Part shown: one piece after another, positions 52,275 to 61,300 of the stretch
Layout: the number at the start of each line of letters is the position of its first letter
How positions within the stretch are numbered: the first letter of the stretch is position 1
Origin: an uncultured Acetatifactor sp.
GTDB lineage: Bacteria; Bacillota; Clostridia; Lachnospirales; Lachnospiraceae
Reading direction: 5' to 3'
NCBI GenBank assembly: GCA_910586515.1
Contig: CAJUGL010000006.1
Span: 1 to 64,000 of the forward strand
Length of the DNA stretch: 64,000 nt
Notes under the pieces: generated by a model
What the model saw: only the letters and a program-made list of their open reading frames with translations
Told to the model about the DNA's origin: nothing
Database searches by the model: none
Position numbers and translations under genes: made by a program

Positions 52275-52658
52275 TTATTCATACCTGCTTGCCTGCAGCT
52301 TAAACAGATGCGCATATACTCCTCCTTGTCTAAGCAGCTCTGAATGCGATCCCTGCTCAATAATCTGCCCATTGCTTATCACTAAAATCCTGTCTGCGAG
52401 TGTTGTGTTGGACAAGCGATGAGAAACCGTCACCAGGCTCTTGCCGTCACTGAGACGGTAAAGCTGCTCGAACATCTTATTTTCCGTTATCGGATCCAGT
52501 GCTGCCGACGGTTCATCAAGTATCATAAATTCCTTTTCAGCATACCATGCCCGGGCATAGTTGATAAGCTGCCACTGGCCGCCTGACAGATCTTTGCCAT
52601 CAGGGACATACCGGCACCCCAATCTTTTGTCACATAGCTTATAAACAGCCCCCACCAT
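52275..52658 (-). pseudogene. C-terminal fragment of a peptide-exporter-type ABC transporter
   Basis: About 127 codons that start within an ATPase domain. The signature DLSGGQWQ, Walker B FMILDEPSAALDP and H-loop VSHRL are present; the membrane domain and Walker A are missing. It resembles the same parts of the three intact ABC proteins further right, including the unusual Trp in the signature also seen at 56.6 and 58.4 kb, so it is the remnant of a fourth paralogue. The break lies near a 29-base sequence shared with 55008-55036. Confidence 0.85.
52617..52645. repeat. 29-base direct repeat, left copy
   Basis: Identical to 55008-55036 over 29 bases. It reads in one frame in the ABC ATPase fragment and in another in the MacB-like permease fragment. 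Confidence 0.9.
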
Positions 52659-52727
52659 TACCAGGCCGTTCTGTCTCTCGCAATATGTCCAGACAAAAAC
52701 TGGTATCAGAAGCAGCCGGAATGTTCC

Positions 52728-54494
52728 TCACCCAATCAGCACTTCCTTCCCCCGAAACGCAAAACCATACTTTCGGATCCTATTCGTTGGAATGCCTTTC
52801 GCTTCCAGAGCTGCCGCATATTTCATGTCTTCAATCTGTTTCAATGCAGACTGTACCGTGTCTTCCAGCGTCCGCTCTCCCCCTTCCGGGTCATATACCT
52901 TGAATTCCATAATAATCGCATCTTTACCGCGACTATTTAATATTGCATCGTCACCCTGATTCTGCGGCTCCAGCATCACGTCATACCTGCCAAAACCGCT
53001 TTCTCTGTTGGAACTGACCATATATTGCCCACGCAGATCCACCAGCAGCCCCAGGACGAAGCCATGGTAGAACCGCTCCGGCTCGTTCGCTTCGGATGGC
53101 CTGTTCCCGCTGTCAAAGAAACTGAAAGTATCCAGAGCCACCCGGTTCATGTAACGGTTCATCTCGCGGAGGTTGCCTTTCAGCAGGGCCTTCACGAACC
53201 CATTATAGGCGGGGGTGTATTCCTTGAACCACTCGTCGATCATTCCTTCAAACATGGATTGAACTTCCCTGTTCGTCAGGGCCAGGTCATATTCCGGCCT
53301 TCCTCTTTCCATATCAAAGACGACCGAATCCACACGCAGATAGCCGCTGGCAAGGAGCAGGCTCCAGACGGCGCTATCCTTATAGTCCAGTTGATTGAAG
53401 ACAACCTGCTCGTCCAATGCCGTATGATAGGCATCTCCCTTCAGAAGGCCCTCCATCGTCATCTTCACCTCCGGGCCGCTTCCGCGAATCAGCTTTCCTG
53501 CCAGACTGTTGGAACTGGTGTTCGCCCAGTAGGCATCCAGCTTACCCTTGTCCAGGAAGTTCAGGATGGACCAGGGATTGTAGATGTCCCGCCTGTCCCC
53601 AAAGACAAAGCCATCATACCAGCTCTTCACGTCCTGTTTCTTCCCACCCAGACCATACTCCTCCAATGCGGCAAATACCTCTTTCTCTGTGAAGCCAAAG
53701 GAATCCGCATATTTATTGGACGTGGTAGTCACTACCTCCAGATTGTTCAGATCCGAGAACAGCGACTCCTTGCTTATCCTCGTAATCCCGGTCAGGATTG
53801 CCCTCTCCAGGTAAGGGTTCGTCTTGAACGCTGCATTGAACAATCCTTTCATGAAGTCCGACAATTCCGTCCAATAGCCGTTCAGATAGGCCTCCTGCAT
53901 AGGCGTGTCATACTCGTCCAGCAGGATGATGACTTTCTTCCCATAGTAGCGCGACAGGTAATTGGATAGGGCATTCAGGGAATCGGCGGCCATATAGTCT
54001 TCCATTTCCACTGATATCTCCTGCCATGTGCCCTTTTCGTCCTGGTTCAGACAGTCGCTGTCGGCCAGGAAAGCATATTTATTATACAGATTTTTGATAA
54101 TCAGGCATATCTTCTTCCTTGCGTTGGTAAAGTCCGTTTCTTTCACCTTGGCAAAGGACAGACTGATGACGGGATAGGTCCCCTGCAGCTGTCTGTACTT
54201 ATAAGCCACTTCCGGAAGACTTTCCTCTCCCGGAGAATCATCCCTGTCAGTTCTGTCCTGCCAGATGGAAAACCCTTTGAAAAGTTCCCCTCCGCCTGAA
54301 TATTCTACAGAGAAAAAGTGCTCCACCATACTCATGTTAAGGGTCTTGCCGAAACGTCTCGGCCGGGTGATCAGGGTGACTATGTCATTGTTTTCCCACC
54401 ACTCCTTTATAAACAGGGTCTTGTCAATGTAAAAACAACCTGACCGGATCAACTGCCCGAAATCCTGATGTCCGATACCTACTGTCCTTGCCAT
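52728..54494 (-). CDS. AAA-ATPase-like / PD-(D/E)XK nuclease domain protein
   Basis: 588 residues. The N-terminal ATPase (AAA-ATPase_like) starts with the DFGQLIRSGCFYIDKTLFI pattern and has the phosphate loop TRPRRFGKTLNMSM near 42-55 and Walker B IILLDEYDTPM near 195. The C-terminal part (about 470-580) has the nuclease-like pattern of an Asp in YDVMLEP followed by IIMEFKV. Families with this layout occur in many copies in gut Bacteroidetes and Clostridia, often in mobile regions, and have no settled role. GGGAGGT precedes the ATG. It lies between broken ABC genes. Confidence 0.88.
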   Translation of the reverse strand: MARTVGIGHQDFGQLIRSGCFYIDKTLFIKEWWENNDIVTLITRPRRFGKTLNMSMVEHFFSVEYSGGGELFKGFSIWQDRTDRDDSPGEESLPEVAYKYRQLQGTYPVISLSFAKVKETDFTNARKKICLIIKNLYNKYAFLADSDCLNQDEKGTWQEISVEMEDYMAADSLNALSNYLSRYYGKKVIILLDEYDTPMQEAYLNGYWTELSDFMKGLFNAAFKTNPYLERAILTGITRISKESLFSDLNNLEVVTTTSNKYADSFGFTEKEVFAALEEYGLGGKKQDVKSWYDGFVFGDRRDIYNPWSILNFLDKGKLDAYWANTSSNSLAGKLIRGSGPEVKMTMEGLLKGDAYHTALDEQVVFNQLDYKDSAVWSLLLASGYLRVDSVVFDMERGRPEYDLALTNREVQSMFEGMIDEWFKEYTPAYNGFVKALLKGNLREMNRYMNRVALDTFSFFDSGNRPSEANEPERFYHGFVLGLLVDLRGQYMVSSNRESGFGRYDVMLEPQNQGDDAILNSRGKDAIIMEFKVYDPEGGERTLEDTVQSALKQIEDMKYAAALEAKGIPTNRIRKYGFAFRGKEVLIG

Positions 54495-54628
54495 GGTGAT
54501 ACCTCCCGGAAAACATTTGCCATGTCTGCATTGTCCTCATGGAGCTGCCGCAGAACTCCATAAGACTTGATTCTATGGTTCTATTTTAAGGGATTCCCAG
54601 GAAAAGTCAATGGAGAATTCGCTGCTCA

Positions 54629-54828
54629 TTACAATACCCTTCCGTCCCGCATTTGTATCCTTTTCTTTGCATAAGCAGCCATCTCCGGCGAATGCGTTAC
54701 CATAATGATCGTCATGCCCTGACACGCTCCTTTTTCCTGATACCGGCATATCCAAGCGGCATACAGACATTGTCCAAAACGCTGATTTCATTCACCAGAT
54801 TGAACGCTTGAAATACAAAGCCAATTTG
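54629..54828 (-). pseudogene. Remnant of a MacB/LolD-type ABC ATPase
   Basis: Two pieces are readable. The first (VFQAFNLVNEISVLDN, MPLGYAG) is the Q-loop region. A TGA follows and then MTIIMVTHSPEMAAYAKK and a RMRDGRV-like end, the H-loop region. The signature and Walker B between them are deleted. It lies downstream of a matching permease remnant. Confidence 0.8.
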
Positions 54829-55057
54829 GATAGGAAATATCCCGTCCGCTGTACTCCTCTTTCTTGATTTTATAATCTTCAACTGTTATTTGATCGCCTA
54901 TATGCAGCCCGCCGTATTTTTCAGAAAGCGACTGCTCAACTAAACATATATTTGCTTCAGTAAACAGCTCTAACGATCCGTCGATGATCTTACAGTTTTC
55001 AAATTGGCCCCAATCTTTTGTCACATAGCTTATAAATCCATCTTTCGTCACGATATG
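54829..55057 (-). pseudogene. Remnant of a MacB/FtsX-type ABC permease
   Basis: About 70 codons resembling the periplasmic/extracellular part of MacB-like permeases (EANICLVEQSLSEKYGG then LHIGDQITV). It lacks both ends and all membrane segments, and runs straight into the ATPase remnant at about 54829. It contains the right copy of the 29-base direct repeat. Confidence 0.7.
55008..55036. repeat. 29-base direct repeat, right copy
   Basis: Second copy of 52617-52645; 2.36 kb containing the AAA-ATPase gene and the MacB remnants lie between. Confidence 0.9.
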
Positions 55058-55207
55058 CCAGGCCGGAAGGACGGAGGAATTTGCCCTTTCCGTTTCCTAA
55101 CTGTCCCACTTGCCTTATTTCATTTTCCAGAAAGTCATATTCTCTTAAGCAATTGCCGCCCAGTATTTCTATGTAAAACAGCCCTACTCCATAACAGCAT
55201 TGAAACA

Positions 55208-56332
55208 CTACCAAACCTCTTCCGTTACATCAAGATTTGAAACAGACGTTAAATACCCTATTAAAATCTCTTTTTCTCTTCTTTTGATCTCAACCAAATT
55301 ATCCATTATGCTTACCAACACATTATCTAATACCTGACCCATTACTACTTTTCCAACCAGCTTTATATACAGCATACGTATCATTTTACTTCGTCTAACC
55401 ACCTCAATTCTATAATCTATAACATACTTTTCTAATATTTTCTCCAAACCATTCTTTTCCACAAAATAGCTTAATCGCTTCTCCATTCCTTCATAGAAAC
55501 TCCATAACATATTTATAGCTGGCTGTTGGTTTGCAAACTGATCATAAATAGTTCCATTATGAGTCATTACCTGCAACATATTAAGATACTGTATCAATAC
55601 TTCCACAATATTAACCCCAAATGCTATTCTGGACTCTTTACTTTCTATCATATAAAGACGATGCCCATAATACAAGGTATATGGCATTTTGCCTTTTATA
55701 TATTGTTCCAGTTTTTCAATAAAATAATCATTTCTGTATGGATATTCTTTATCATGGGCCACTAAATCCATCGTTATGAACATATATTCCTGCCATCCTG
55801 ACCCATTCCGAATATGCTTAATAGCATCGCCAAAACTTTTCTTCACCTCATCATAGGTAATTTCAAAACACTGGTATAAATTGTCTAAATACCCATAACA
55901 TTTATAACGTTTTACCTCATCATCATATCCATAAAATAAAATTTCATGTATATAATGTTTTTTATGGTAATACTGCTGAAAACAACTTAATTCGTTAAAA
56001 TCCAGAAAAAGCACACAATAATACTCTTTAAAAATCTCTTTCCTTAACACTTCATTTATATCTTCTATTTGCTCACAAAACTCAACATTTACACTATTAA
56101 TTCTCATAATCTTACTGTATACATTAGAATCGGACCCATATACAAAAGAATCATCAATAGTGCATGTTAAACATGTCGGTCCATCAAGCATAATGATAGG
56201 CAACATATAATTTACATAATACCAATTATGAAACTTCTTCTCTCCCATAATTGCTGCAATTGGGAAACAAACAAATTGGGGCCCAATAAAGTTATTATTT
56301 ACGGATAATTCCATTACAAATTTCTTCTCCAT
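55208..56332 (-). CDS. Unknown protein, possibly BtrH/papain-like, in the peptide locus
   Basis: 374 residues from the ATG at 56332 (AGGAATGAGGAAA upstream); a longer frame to 56446 is less likely. No membrane segment or signal peptide. Two segments recall the N-terminal domain of BtrH-like acyltransferase/cysteine-protease-fold proteins: a Cys in GPQFVCFPIAAIMGEK near 18 and a His in YIHEILFYGYDDEVKRY near 130-146. These are only suggestive. The gene is AT-rich, lies directly downstream of two ABC transporter genes and reads like a dedicated modification or processing protein of the locus. Confidence 0.55.
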   Translation of the reverse strand: MEKKFVMELSVNNNFIGPQFVCFPIAAIMGEKKFHNWYYVNYMLPIIMLDGPTCLTCTIDDSFVYGSDSNVYSKIMRINSVNVEFCEQIEDINEVLRKEIFKEYYCVLFLDFNELSCFQQYYHKKHYIHEILFYGYDDEVKRYKCYGYLDNLYQCFEITYDEVKKSFGDAIKHIRNGSGWQEYMFITMDLVAHDKEYPYRNDYFIEKLEQYIKGKMPYTLYYGHRLYMIESKESRIAFGVNIVEVLIQYLNMLQVMTHNGTIYDQFANQQPAINMLWSFYEGMEKRLSYFVEKNGLEKILEKYVIDYRIEVVRRSKMIRMLYIKLVGKVVMGQVLDNVLVSIMDNLVEIKRREKEILIGYLTSVSNLDVTEEVW

Positions 56333-56495
56333 TATTTCCTCATTCCTGCAATATGTGCTCATGTCCATAAGACTCAATAAAATATATAAGAAGAAAGCAC
56401 ATCCCTCATGCAAAATATGCTGCGCTTTTCTTTCTGCCAAAGGCATTCTTCTTTACGTCACATTCAATTACAGCTAAACACACTTACTTCTAATC

Positions 56496-56618
56496 TCAAC
56501 CGCACTCGTCTATTATATCAGAAAACTCTCTATAAAATCGAAAAATTACGGACTTTACAGACCCTTTATAAGTCTGAAGTTCACTGGTTAAGAAATAAGA
56601 TAGAAGCACATTGTTCAT
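56496..56618 (-). CDS. Possible 40-residue peptide coupled to the ABC gene
   Basis: The ATG overlaps the stop of the upstream ABC gene as ATGA, the same coupling used between the two ABC genes. The predicted peptide begins MNNVLLSYFL and ends IIDECG with one Cys. It may be a real small product, for instance a substrate peptide, or the chance start of a decayed gene. No family recognised; coordinates may be off by one base. Confidence 0.3.
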   Translation of the reverse strand: MNNVLLSYFLTSELQTYKGSVKSVIFRFYREFSDIIDECG

Positions 56619-58378
56619 TGGTAACTTGCCGCCTGGGCATCCCACATTTCCCTGTATAAACCGTTTCGGCTCAACAGTTCTTCATGTGTGCCGTCTTCTA
56701 CAATCCGGCCTCCGCTCATCACCAAAATACGATCTGCCAGTCTGGCCGAACCTAATCTGTGGGAAATGATGACTGCAGTTTTCCCCTTCGCCATTCTCAG
56801 AAAATTCCGATACACGGTATATTCTTCAACCGGGTCTATTGCTGCCGTAGGTTCATCCAGAACAATGATTTCATGACTGCGGTATCGCCCTCTGGCAATG
56901 GCTACCTGCTGCCACATACCACCGGAAAGATCAATGCCGCCGAACTCCCTGGAAAGCATGACTACATTGCAACCGTCTACCAGTCCTCTGTCCAGTGAAG
57001 TGCTCTCCAATACAGTCTTTGGGTTTTCCTCACTTTCACGTTCGCTGATTTTTACATTATCGGATAAAGTCATCTGGTATCTGACAAAATTCTGAAAAAC
57101 GGCCGACATGCACTTCCGGCAGCTTTTATACCATGTATCTTCTGCCTTTACTCCTCCGATTTCAATTCGTCCCTCCCCGGTAGGGTACAGGCCTAAAATC
57201 AATTTTGCCAAAGTAGATTTTCCTGCGCCGTTTTCCCCCACAACTGCCACATACTGTCCCGGCTGGATATGAATATTAATATCCTTTATGGACATAGCGG
57301 ATGCATTTGGATAGGAAAAGGATACATGATCCAGAACAATCCCTCTCTGCAAATCAAGCTCTTTTCCTTCCTCTCTTCCGCTTTTCCTTCTTCGTTCAAG
57401 AAAACTCACATAATTTTCAACTGCAGGCAAATTGCTGACGGTACTTCCTATAAATCCGCACACCAGAGCAAACATCATGTCAAACAAATTGTTCAGTGAG
57501 TTATAGACCGCAGCAAAAGCTCCTACGGATATAGTGCCCTGCAGCACGCTGGCCACAAGAAGAATCAACGCTGCAAGATATCCGGTAAGTCCTACTGTAT
57601 TGTCAATCGTCTCCAACAAAGTGGTTTGTTTTTTTACTTTTCTTTCTTCCCTTCTCAAGCGTTCCCATTCTGCAGCAACTCTGCCATAGAAATAATTGCC
57701 TGCTCCCAAAATTCGTGTTTCTTTTAAAAACTGCCTGCCTATGATGCAATCTTTAAAAGCATAATAACGTCTTCTGACAGGAGCTGCCGTATCTTCGAGC
57801 TTTGTGTAAATCCCTCTCTGCATATATAAAGTAAAAACAGCCGGAAGAAATGCCGCGATTATGCACAGCAGCAGCCAGGAATTCAGAGAAGACACATAAA
57901 AACACATAAAAATAACATATGGCGGAACCATGTCGATTATGCCGATGATATGAAAGATAAATACATGGGCAACATTTCTTCCCGCCTCGGCCTTCTGTAT
58001 TTCATCCAATGTCTCGCTGTGTTCAAATTCTATCGGCGACAAATCAGAGACAGCCCTGTTGTATTCAAATCTGAATTTTTCATTACATATTTCCCGGTAT
58101 TCGTCCAGAATATAGTTAAAAAGGGTGTTAAAAATCTGGTATCCGATAATCCCTGCCACATACAGCGATATCCATAAAATAAGGCTTTCTCCAACCTCTC
58201 CTTTAGACACAGAAGCAATCAGGGCATCCACAAACCTGGACAGCAATAACGTATTCACTGCCAGTACCGCTGATTGTGCAATTCCAAAGAAATTTATCAG
58301 AAAAAAACGCACAGGCGCCACTTTAACTGCAATAGGAAGCATCACCCGAATCGTATGTGCTATTGTTATTTTTTTCAT
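56615..58378 (-). CDS. ABC transporter, fused permease and ATPase (peptide exporter type), second of pair
   Basis: 587 residues from the ATG at 58378, which overlaps the previous stop as ATGA; a GTG at 58387 is an alternative. The membrane domain (about 20-310) has six predicted segments; no C39 peptidase domain. The ATPase has Walker A GENGAGKST near 378, an unusual signature LSGGMWQ, and Walker B IIVLDEPTAAIDP. It most likely forms a heterodimer with the product of the upstream gene. Such transporters export peptides, lipids or toxins; context suggests a peptide. Confidence 0.88.
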   Translation of the reverse strand: MKKITIAHTIRVMLPIAVKVAPVRFFLINFFGIAQSAVLAVNTLLLSRFVDALIASVSKGEVGESLILWISLYVAGIIGYQIFNTLFNYILDEYREICNEKFRFEYNRAVSDLSPIEFEHSETLDEIQKAEAGRNVAHVFIFHIIGIIDMVPPYVIFMCFYVSSLNSWLLLCIIAAFLPAVFTLYMQRGIYTKLEDTAAPVRRRYYAFKDCIIGRQFLKETRILGAGNYFYGRVAAEWERLRREERKVKKQTTLLETIDNTVGLTGYLAALILLVASVLQGTISVGAFAAVYNSLNNLFDMMFALVCGFIGSTVSNLPAVENYVSFLERRRKSGREEGKELDLQRGIVLDHVSFSYPNASAMSIKDINIHIQPGQYVAVVGENGAGKSTLAKLILGLYPTGEGRIEIGGVKAEDTWYKSCRKCMSAVFQNFVRYQMTLSDNVKISERESEENPKTVLESTSLDRGLVDGCNVVMLSREFGGIDLSGGMWQQVAIARGRYRSHEIIVLDEPTAAIDPVEEYTVYRNFLRMAKGKTAVIISHRLGSARLADRILVMSGGRIVEDGTHEELLSRNGLYREMWDAQAASYQ

Positions 58379-60225
58379 ATGTACCACTCCCTCTGTTTAT
58401 CAAACATCATTCTATATGTTCCATTGCGCTCCATGAGGGATTCATGACTTCCGGTTTCCTTTACCCTGCCGTCTTCTATTACAAAAATACAGTCGCATGC
58501 TGCTGTAGCACCAAGCCTATGGGTAATCATGATTGTCGTCCTGTCACAGTATGCCTTGGAAAATTGCTGGTACACCTTCTGTTCCTGTACAGGATCCACC
58601 GCCGCTGTCGGCTCGTCCAGAATCTTGACTGGTGATGCATTATAGTGCATTCTTGCCATGGCAACTCTCTGCCACTCGCCTCCGGATAAATCCACAGATT
58701 CGTCTAAGACTTTTCCCAATGCCGTCTCCAAACCTCTGGGCAGCTTTTTCACGACATGCTCCAGTCCGGCTTCTGACACAGCCCGATCTACCCTGTCTGC
58801 ATCTTTCTTTCCCATACATCCTCCCAAGGCAATATTGTCCGCCAAAGATACAGGATATCTTGCGTAATCCTGAAAAAGAACCGAGAAAATCCTCCAGATA
58901 TGTCCTGTTTCATATTCCCTGATATTTCTACTATTCAATAAAATCTCCCCTTTGTCCGGCTCATACAGTCTCAGGATCAATTTTACAACCGTAGACTTCC
59001 CGCATCCGTTTTTGCCGGCAAATGCATAATGCATCCCTTTCTTCACCTGAAAAGACATATTCTTCAGCACCTCTTTGTCCGTGCCCGGATAACGGAAGCT
59101 GACATCTCTAAATTCCAGAGATTCAAAAGTCAACTCTTGGCCCCAAAATGCAACGTCATCATCTGTCCCTCCACAACCTCTCTCTCCGGAAACTCCACCC
59201 TTCTTTACAACAGTCTCTTGAAGTACATCTGTATAAAGCGGCATTTCCATCACAGTGTTAAAGTCCCCAAGCATCATTTTGCTCCTGGACAACTCCTTTA
59301 TTCTATTCGGAAACTGCCACGTAACCATCTGTATCATTGACATAAATGCTGTCACCAGAGAAACGAACAGCCCTACGGAAGTCTCCCCTTGCATCACCGC
59401 CGGCAGCAACAGCAAGAGCACAATAATAGAAATGCCGGCTGCTGCATATCCTCCTATATTCATTCCCATAAACCACAAAAAACGAGCCTTTTGCTCTTTC
59501 TTTCTCGCCTGACGGCTTGCCGCAAGAAATTCTTTGTTTACTGCTTCACTGTAACCAAAAAGAGTCCTCTCATTTACCGCATCACGATTTCCCAATATTT
59601 TTTCATAATAATCTGCTTTTCTTCGACAGGCCGTCACCTCGGCATGGACATTGTACTGCCGCTCACCGCCTCTCAATGCATAGAATCCAAAAACCGTCAA
59701 CACAGCAATAATTACAAAAGACACCCATACTGGCATCTGAAACACCAGAATCGATACCAAGCTCATATTTGAAATGAGGAAAACTGCCAGCTCCAAATAA
59801 CCTTCCATAATTCCTGACAATATTCCCTCCGGGTCACCCGCTATGCGGGAAAAAATATCCTGGGCGGAATCATCCTCTATATAGGAATACTGCAGACACG
59901 CTACCCTCTCCGTAATCATTTGATCAACCGCTGGATACGTTTTTTCACGCTGAATAAGTCGGAAAAGGGAATACCAATTGTTTCCAAGCCTCTGAACCAG
60001 CTGGACAAGCGCCAGTAAAACTGCGCTGCAGACTGCAGGCCTTACTCCCAGAGTTGCCGCCGCCAATGCTCTATCTACAAACTGCGCCCCCAGCAGCACT
60101 GCCGCAAAGGGCAGCATTGAAAACATGCTCTTGAGCAAAAGCATGGCAAGCGTTGCCCATAGCGCATGTTTAAAGAAAAAGAAAAACACTCCCCTGATAG
60201 TAAATCTCTTATCTCTTCCTCCCAT
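58375..60225 (-). CDS. ABC transporter, fused permease and ATPase (peptide exporter type), first of pair
   Basis: 616 residues. Six membrane segments (about 15-300), then an ATPase with Walker A GKNGCGKST near 402, signature LSGGEWQ and Walker B VKILDEPTAAVDP. A Trp follows the signature Glu, as in the fragment at 52.3 kb. GAGAGGT precedes the ATG. The next ABC gene begins by stop-start overlap, which supports a heterodimer. No peptidase domain is present, so any leader removal would need another enzyme, such as the subtilisin encoded upstream. Confidence 0.9.
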   Translation of the reverse strand: MGGRDKRFTIRGVFFFFFKHALWATLAMLLLKSMFSMLPFAAVLLGAQFVDRALAAATLGVRPAVCSAVLLALVQLVQRLGNNWYSLFRLIQREKTYPAVDQMITERVACLQYSYIEDDSAQDIFSRIAGDPEGILSGIMEGYLELAVFLISNMSLVSILVFQMPVWVSFVIIAVLTVFGFYALRGGERQYNVHAEVTACRRKADYYEKILGNRDAVNERTLFGYSEAVNKEFLAASRQARKKEQKARFLWFMGMNIGGYAAAGISIIVLLLLLPAVMQGETSVGLFVSLVTAFMSMIQMVTWQFPNRIKELSRSKMMLGDFNTVMEMPLYTDVLQETVVKKGGVSGERGCGGTDDDVAFWGQELTFESLEFRDVSFRYPGTDKEVLKNMSFQVKKGMHYAFAGKNGCGKSTVVKLILRLYEPDKGEILLNSRNIREYETGHIWRIFSVLFQDYARYPVSLADNIALGGCMGKKDADRVDRAVSEAGLEHVVKKLPRGLETALGKVLDESVDLSGGEWQRVAMARMHYNASPVKILDEPTAAVDPVQEQKVYQQFSKAYCDRTTIMITHRLGATAACDCIFVIEDGRVKETGSHESLMERNGTYRMMFDKQREWYI

Positions 60226-60239
60226 TTCTAACCTCTCTC

Positions 60240-60640
60240 GTTTTACACATAATCATCTGTATATTCTACAGGAAACTTCAAACCTTCAGGAACCTGTCTG
60301 CTCTCATAGTGTAGATTTCGCATCTGCAGCAAACGACTATTCCCAAATTCCAGAAAGTGCAGAATGCCTTCTTCAACATAAGAACAATTAGGCGATAATG
60401 CAGACACACCCTGGATTTTATGCAAGTTCGTACAGACCGGACGCTTGGATAACCGCACAGTAAGAAGAATCCTCCTCAAATAGATCAAATGTATTTGCAT
60501 AATACCCCCTGGCATTTTCTTCCCAATAACTGTTCGTTAATATGGTTACAACTCCATCTTCACACACCGGAATATCCGTTTAGAACGTACTCTCACCTCC
60601 AGGCAATTCGTCCAGGGCATATTCGCTCTGGTATTCAAAA
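60240..60640 (-). pseudogene. Decayed gene with an in-frame stop and a frameshift
   Basis: On the minus strand an open stretch containing YALDELPGGESTF is broken by a TAA, then continues in the same frame through NSYWEENARGYYAN to about 60444. There a one-base frameshift moves the frame to HKIQGVSALSPNCSYVEEG and on to the end at 60243. Joined, it makes about 125 residues of the C-terminal part of a protein I do not recognise. No other gene is present between 60226 and 60641. Confidence 0.55.
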
Positions 60641-60641
60641 C

Positions 60642-61300
60642 CTATGAAAAAAATGAAACAATGCTTTCACACAACAAACTCATATCATCATTCCAACCAA
60701 GTATAAATACGGGTAATTTCAGATCATTAAAGAGTCTATTTTTTATCTCTACACACTCTTCATTACCTAGCCTTATTTTATTTCCATGTACTCCTCGCCA
60801 ATCATCTGGTAATGTCATTGGATACACCACCAATGCAAGGACTTTGCAGTCAGCTGCTCCCTCTAAGAATTTGATTGTATTCTGAATATATTCATTCGAA
60901 TCAAAAGGATTTACACAAAGCACTACTGCATCAGGTTTTGTGCCACATAGAAAGTAAAATTGCTTACAAGGAAATGCATTTATGTGCATTTGTCCAAGAG
61001 GAATTGTATTTGCCTGTGAACCGACCATAATAATATCATACTCTTTTTCACAAAGTGAATTCATCATATTATTTAAAACACTGATTGCATCCTGATCCGT
61101 CACACTTACTGCTGAATTATACCCCATTGGATAAACCCATTCCATTCCCAATAATCTTGCATGTGGTTCTGTTCCAATACATCCAACCTGATACCCTTCC
61201 TTTTCTAATCCATATTTCATAAGCATCTGCAATGTAAACTTACCTTGTTGCGATGATGTTCCAAAAACACCTACAACCGGTTTTGAAATATTGTATAGTT
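60642..61300 (-). pseudogene. DUF1611-like P-loop domain, C-terminal half of a split subtilisin fusion
   Basis: Read in this frame from about 61300, the sequence begins ISKPVVGVFGTSSQQGKFT, whose GTSSQQGKFT is a P-loop like that of DUF1611 proteins. CIGTEPHARLLGMEW, IIMVGSQANTIPLG and CGTKPDAVVLCVNPFD follow in the DUF1611 order. The only in-frame ATG (61232) lies after the P-loop, so this piece is not a normal gene start. Removing one base near 61296 joins it to the subtilisin frame to give one protein of about 560 residues. Confidence 0.75.

Noticed and set aside
52175..52372. 65-codon minus-strand open frame at the end of the ABC fragment
   Set aside because: Overlaps the ABC ATPase fragment out of frame; no support as a gene.
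60642..61232. Reading the DUF1611-like piece as an independent gene starting at 61232
   Set aside because: The P-loop lies upstream of that ATG in the same frame, so the natural protein extends into the subtilisin gene and the gap is a frameshift.
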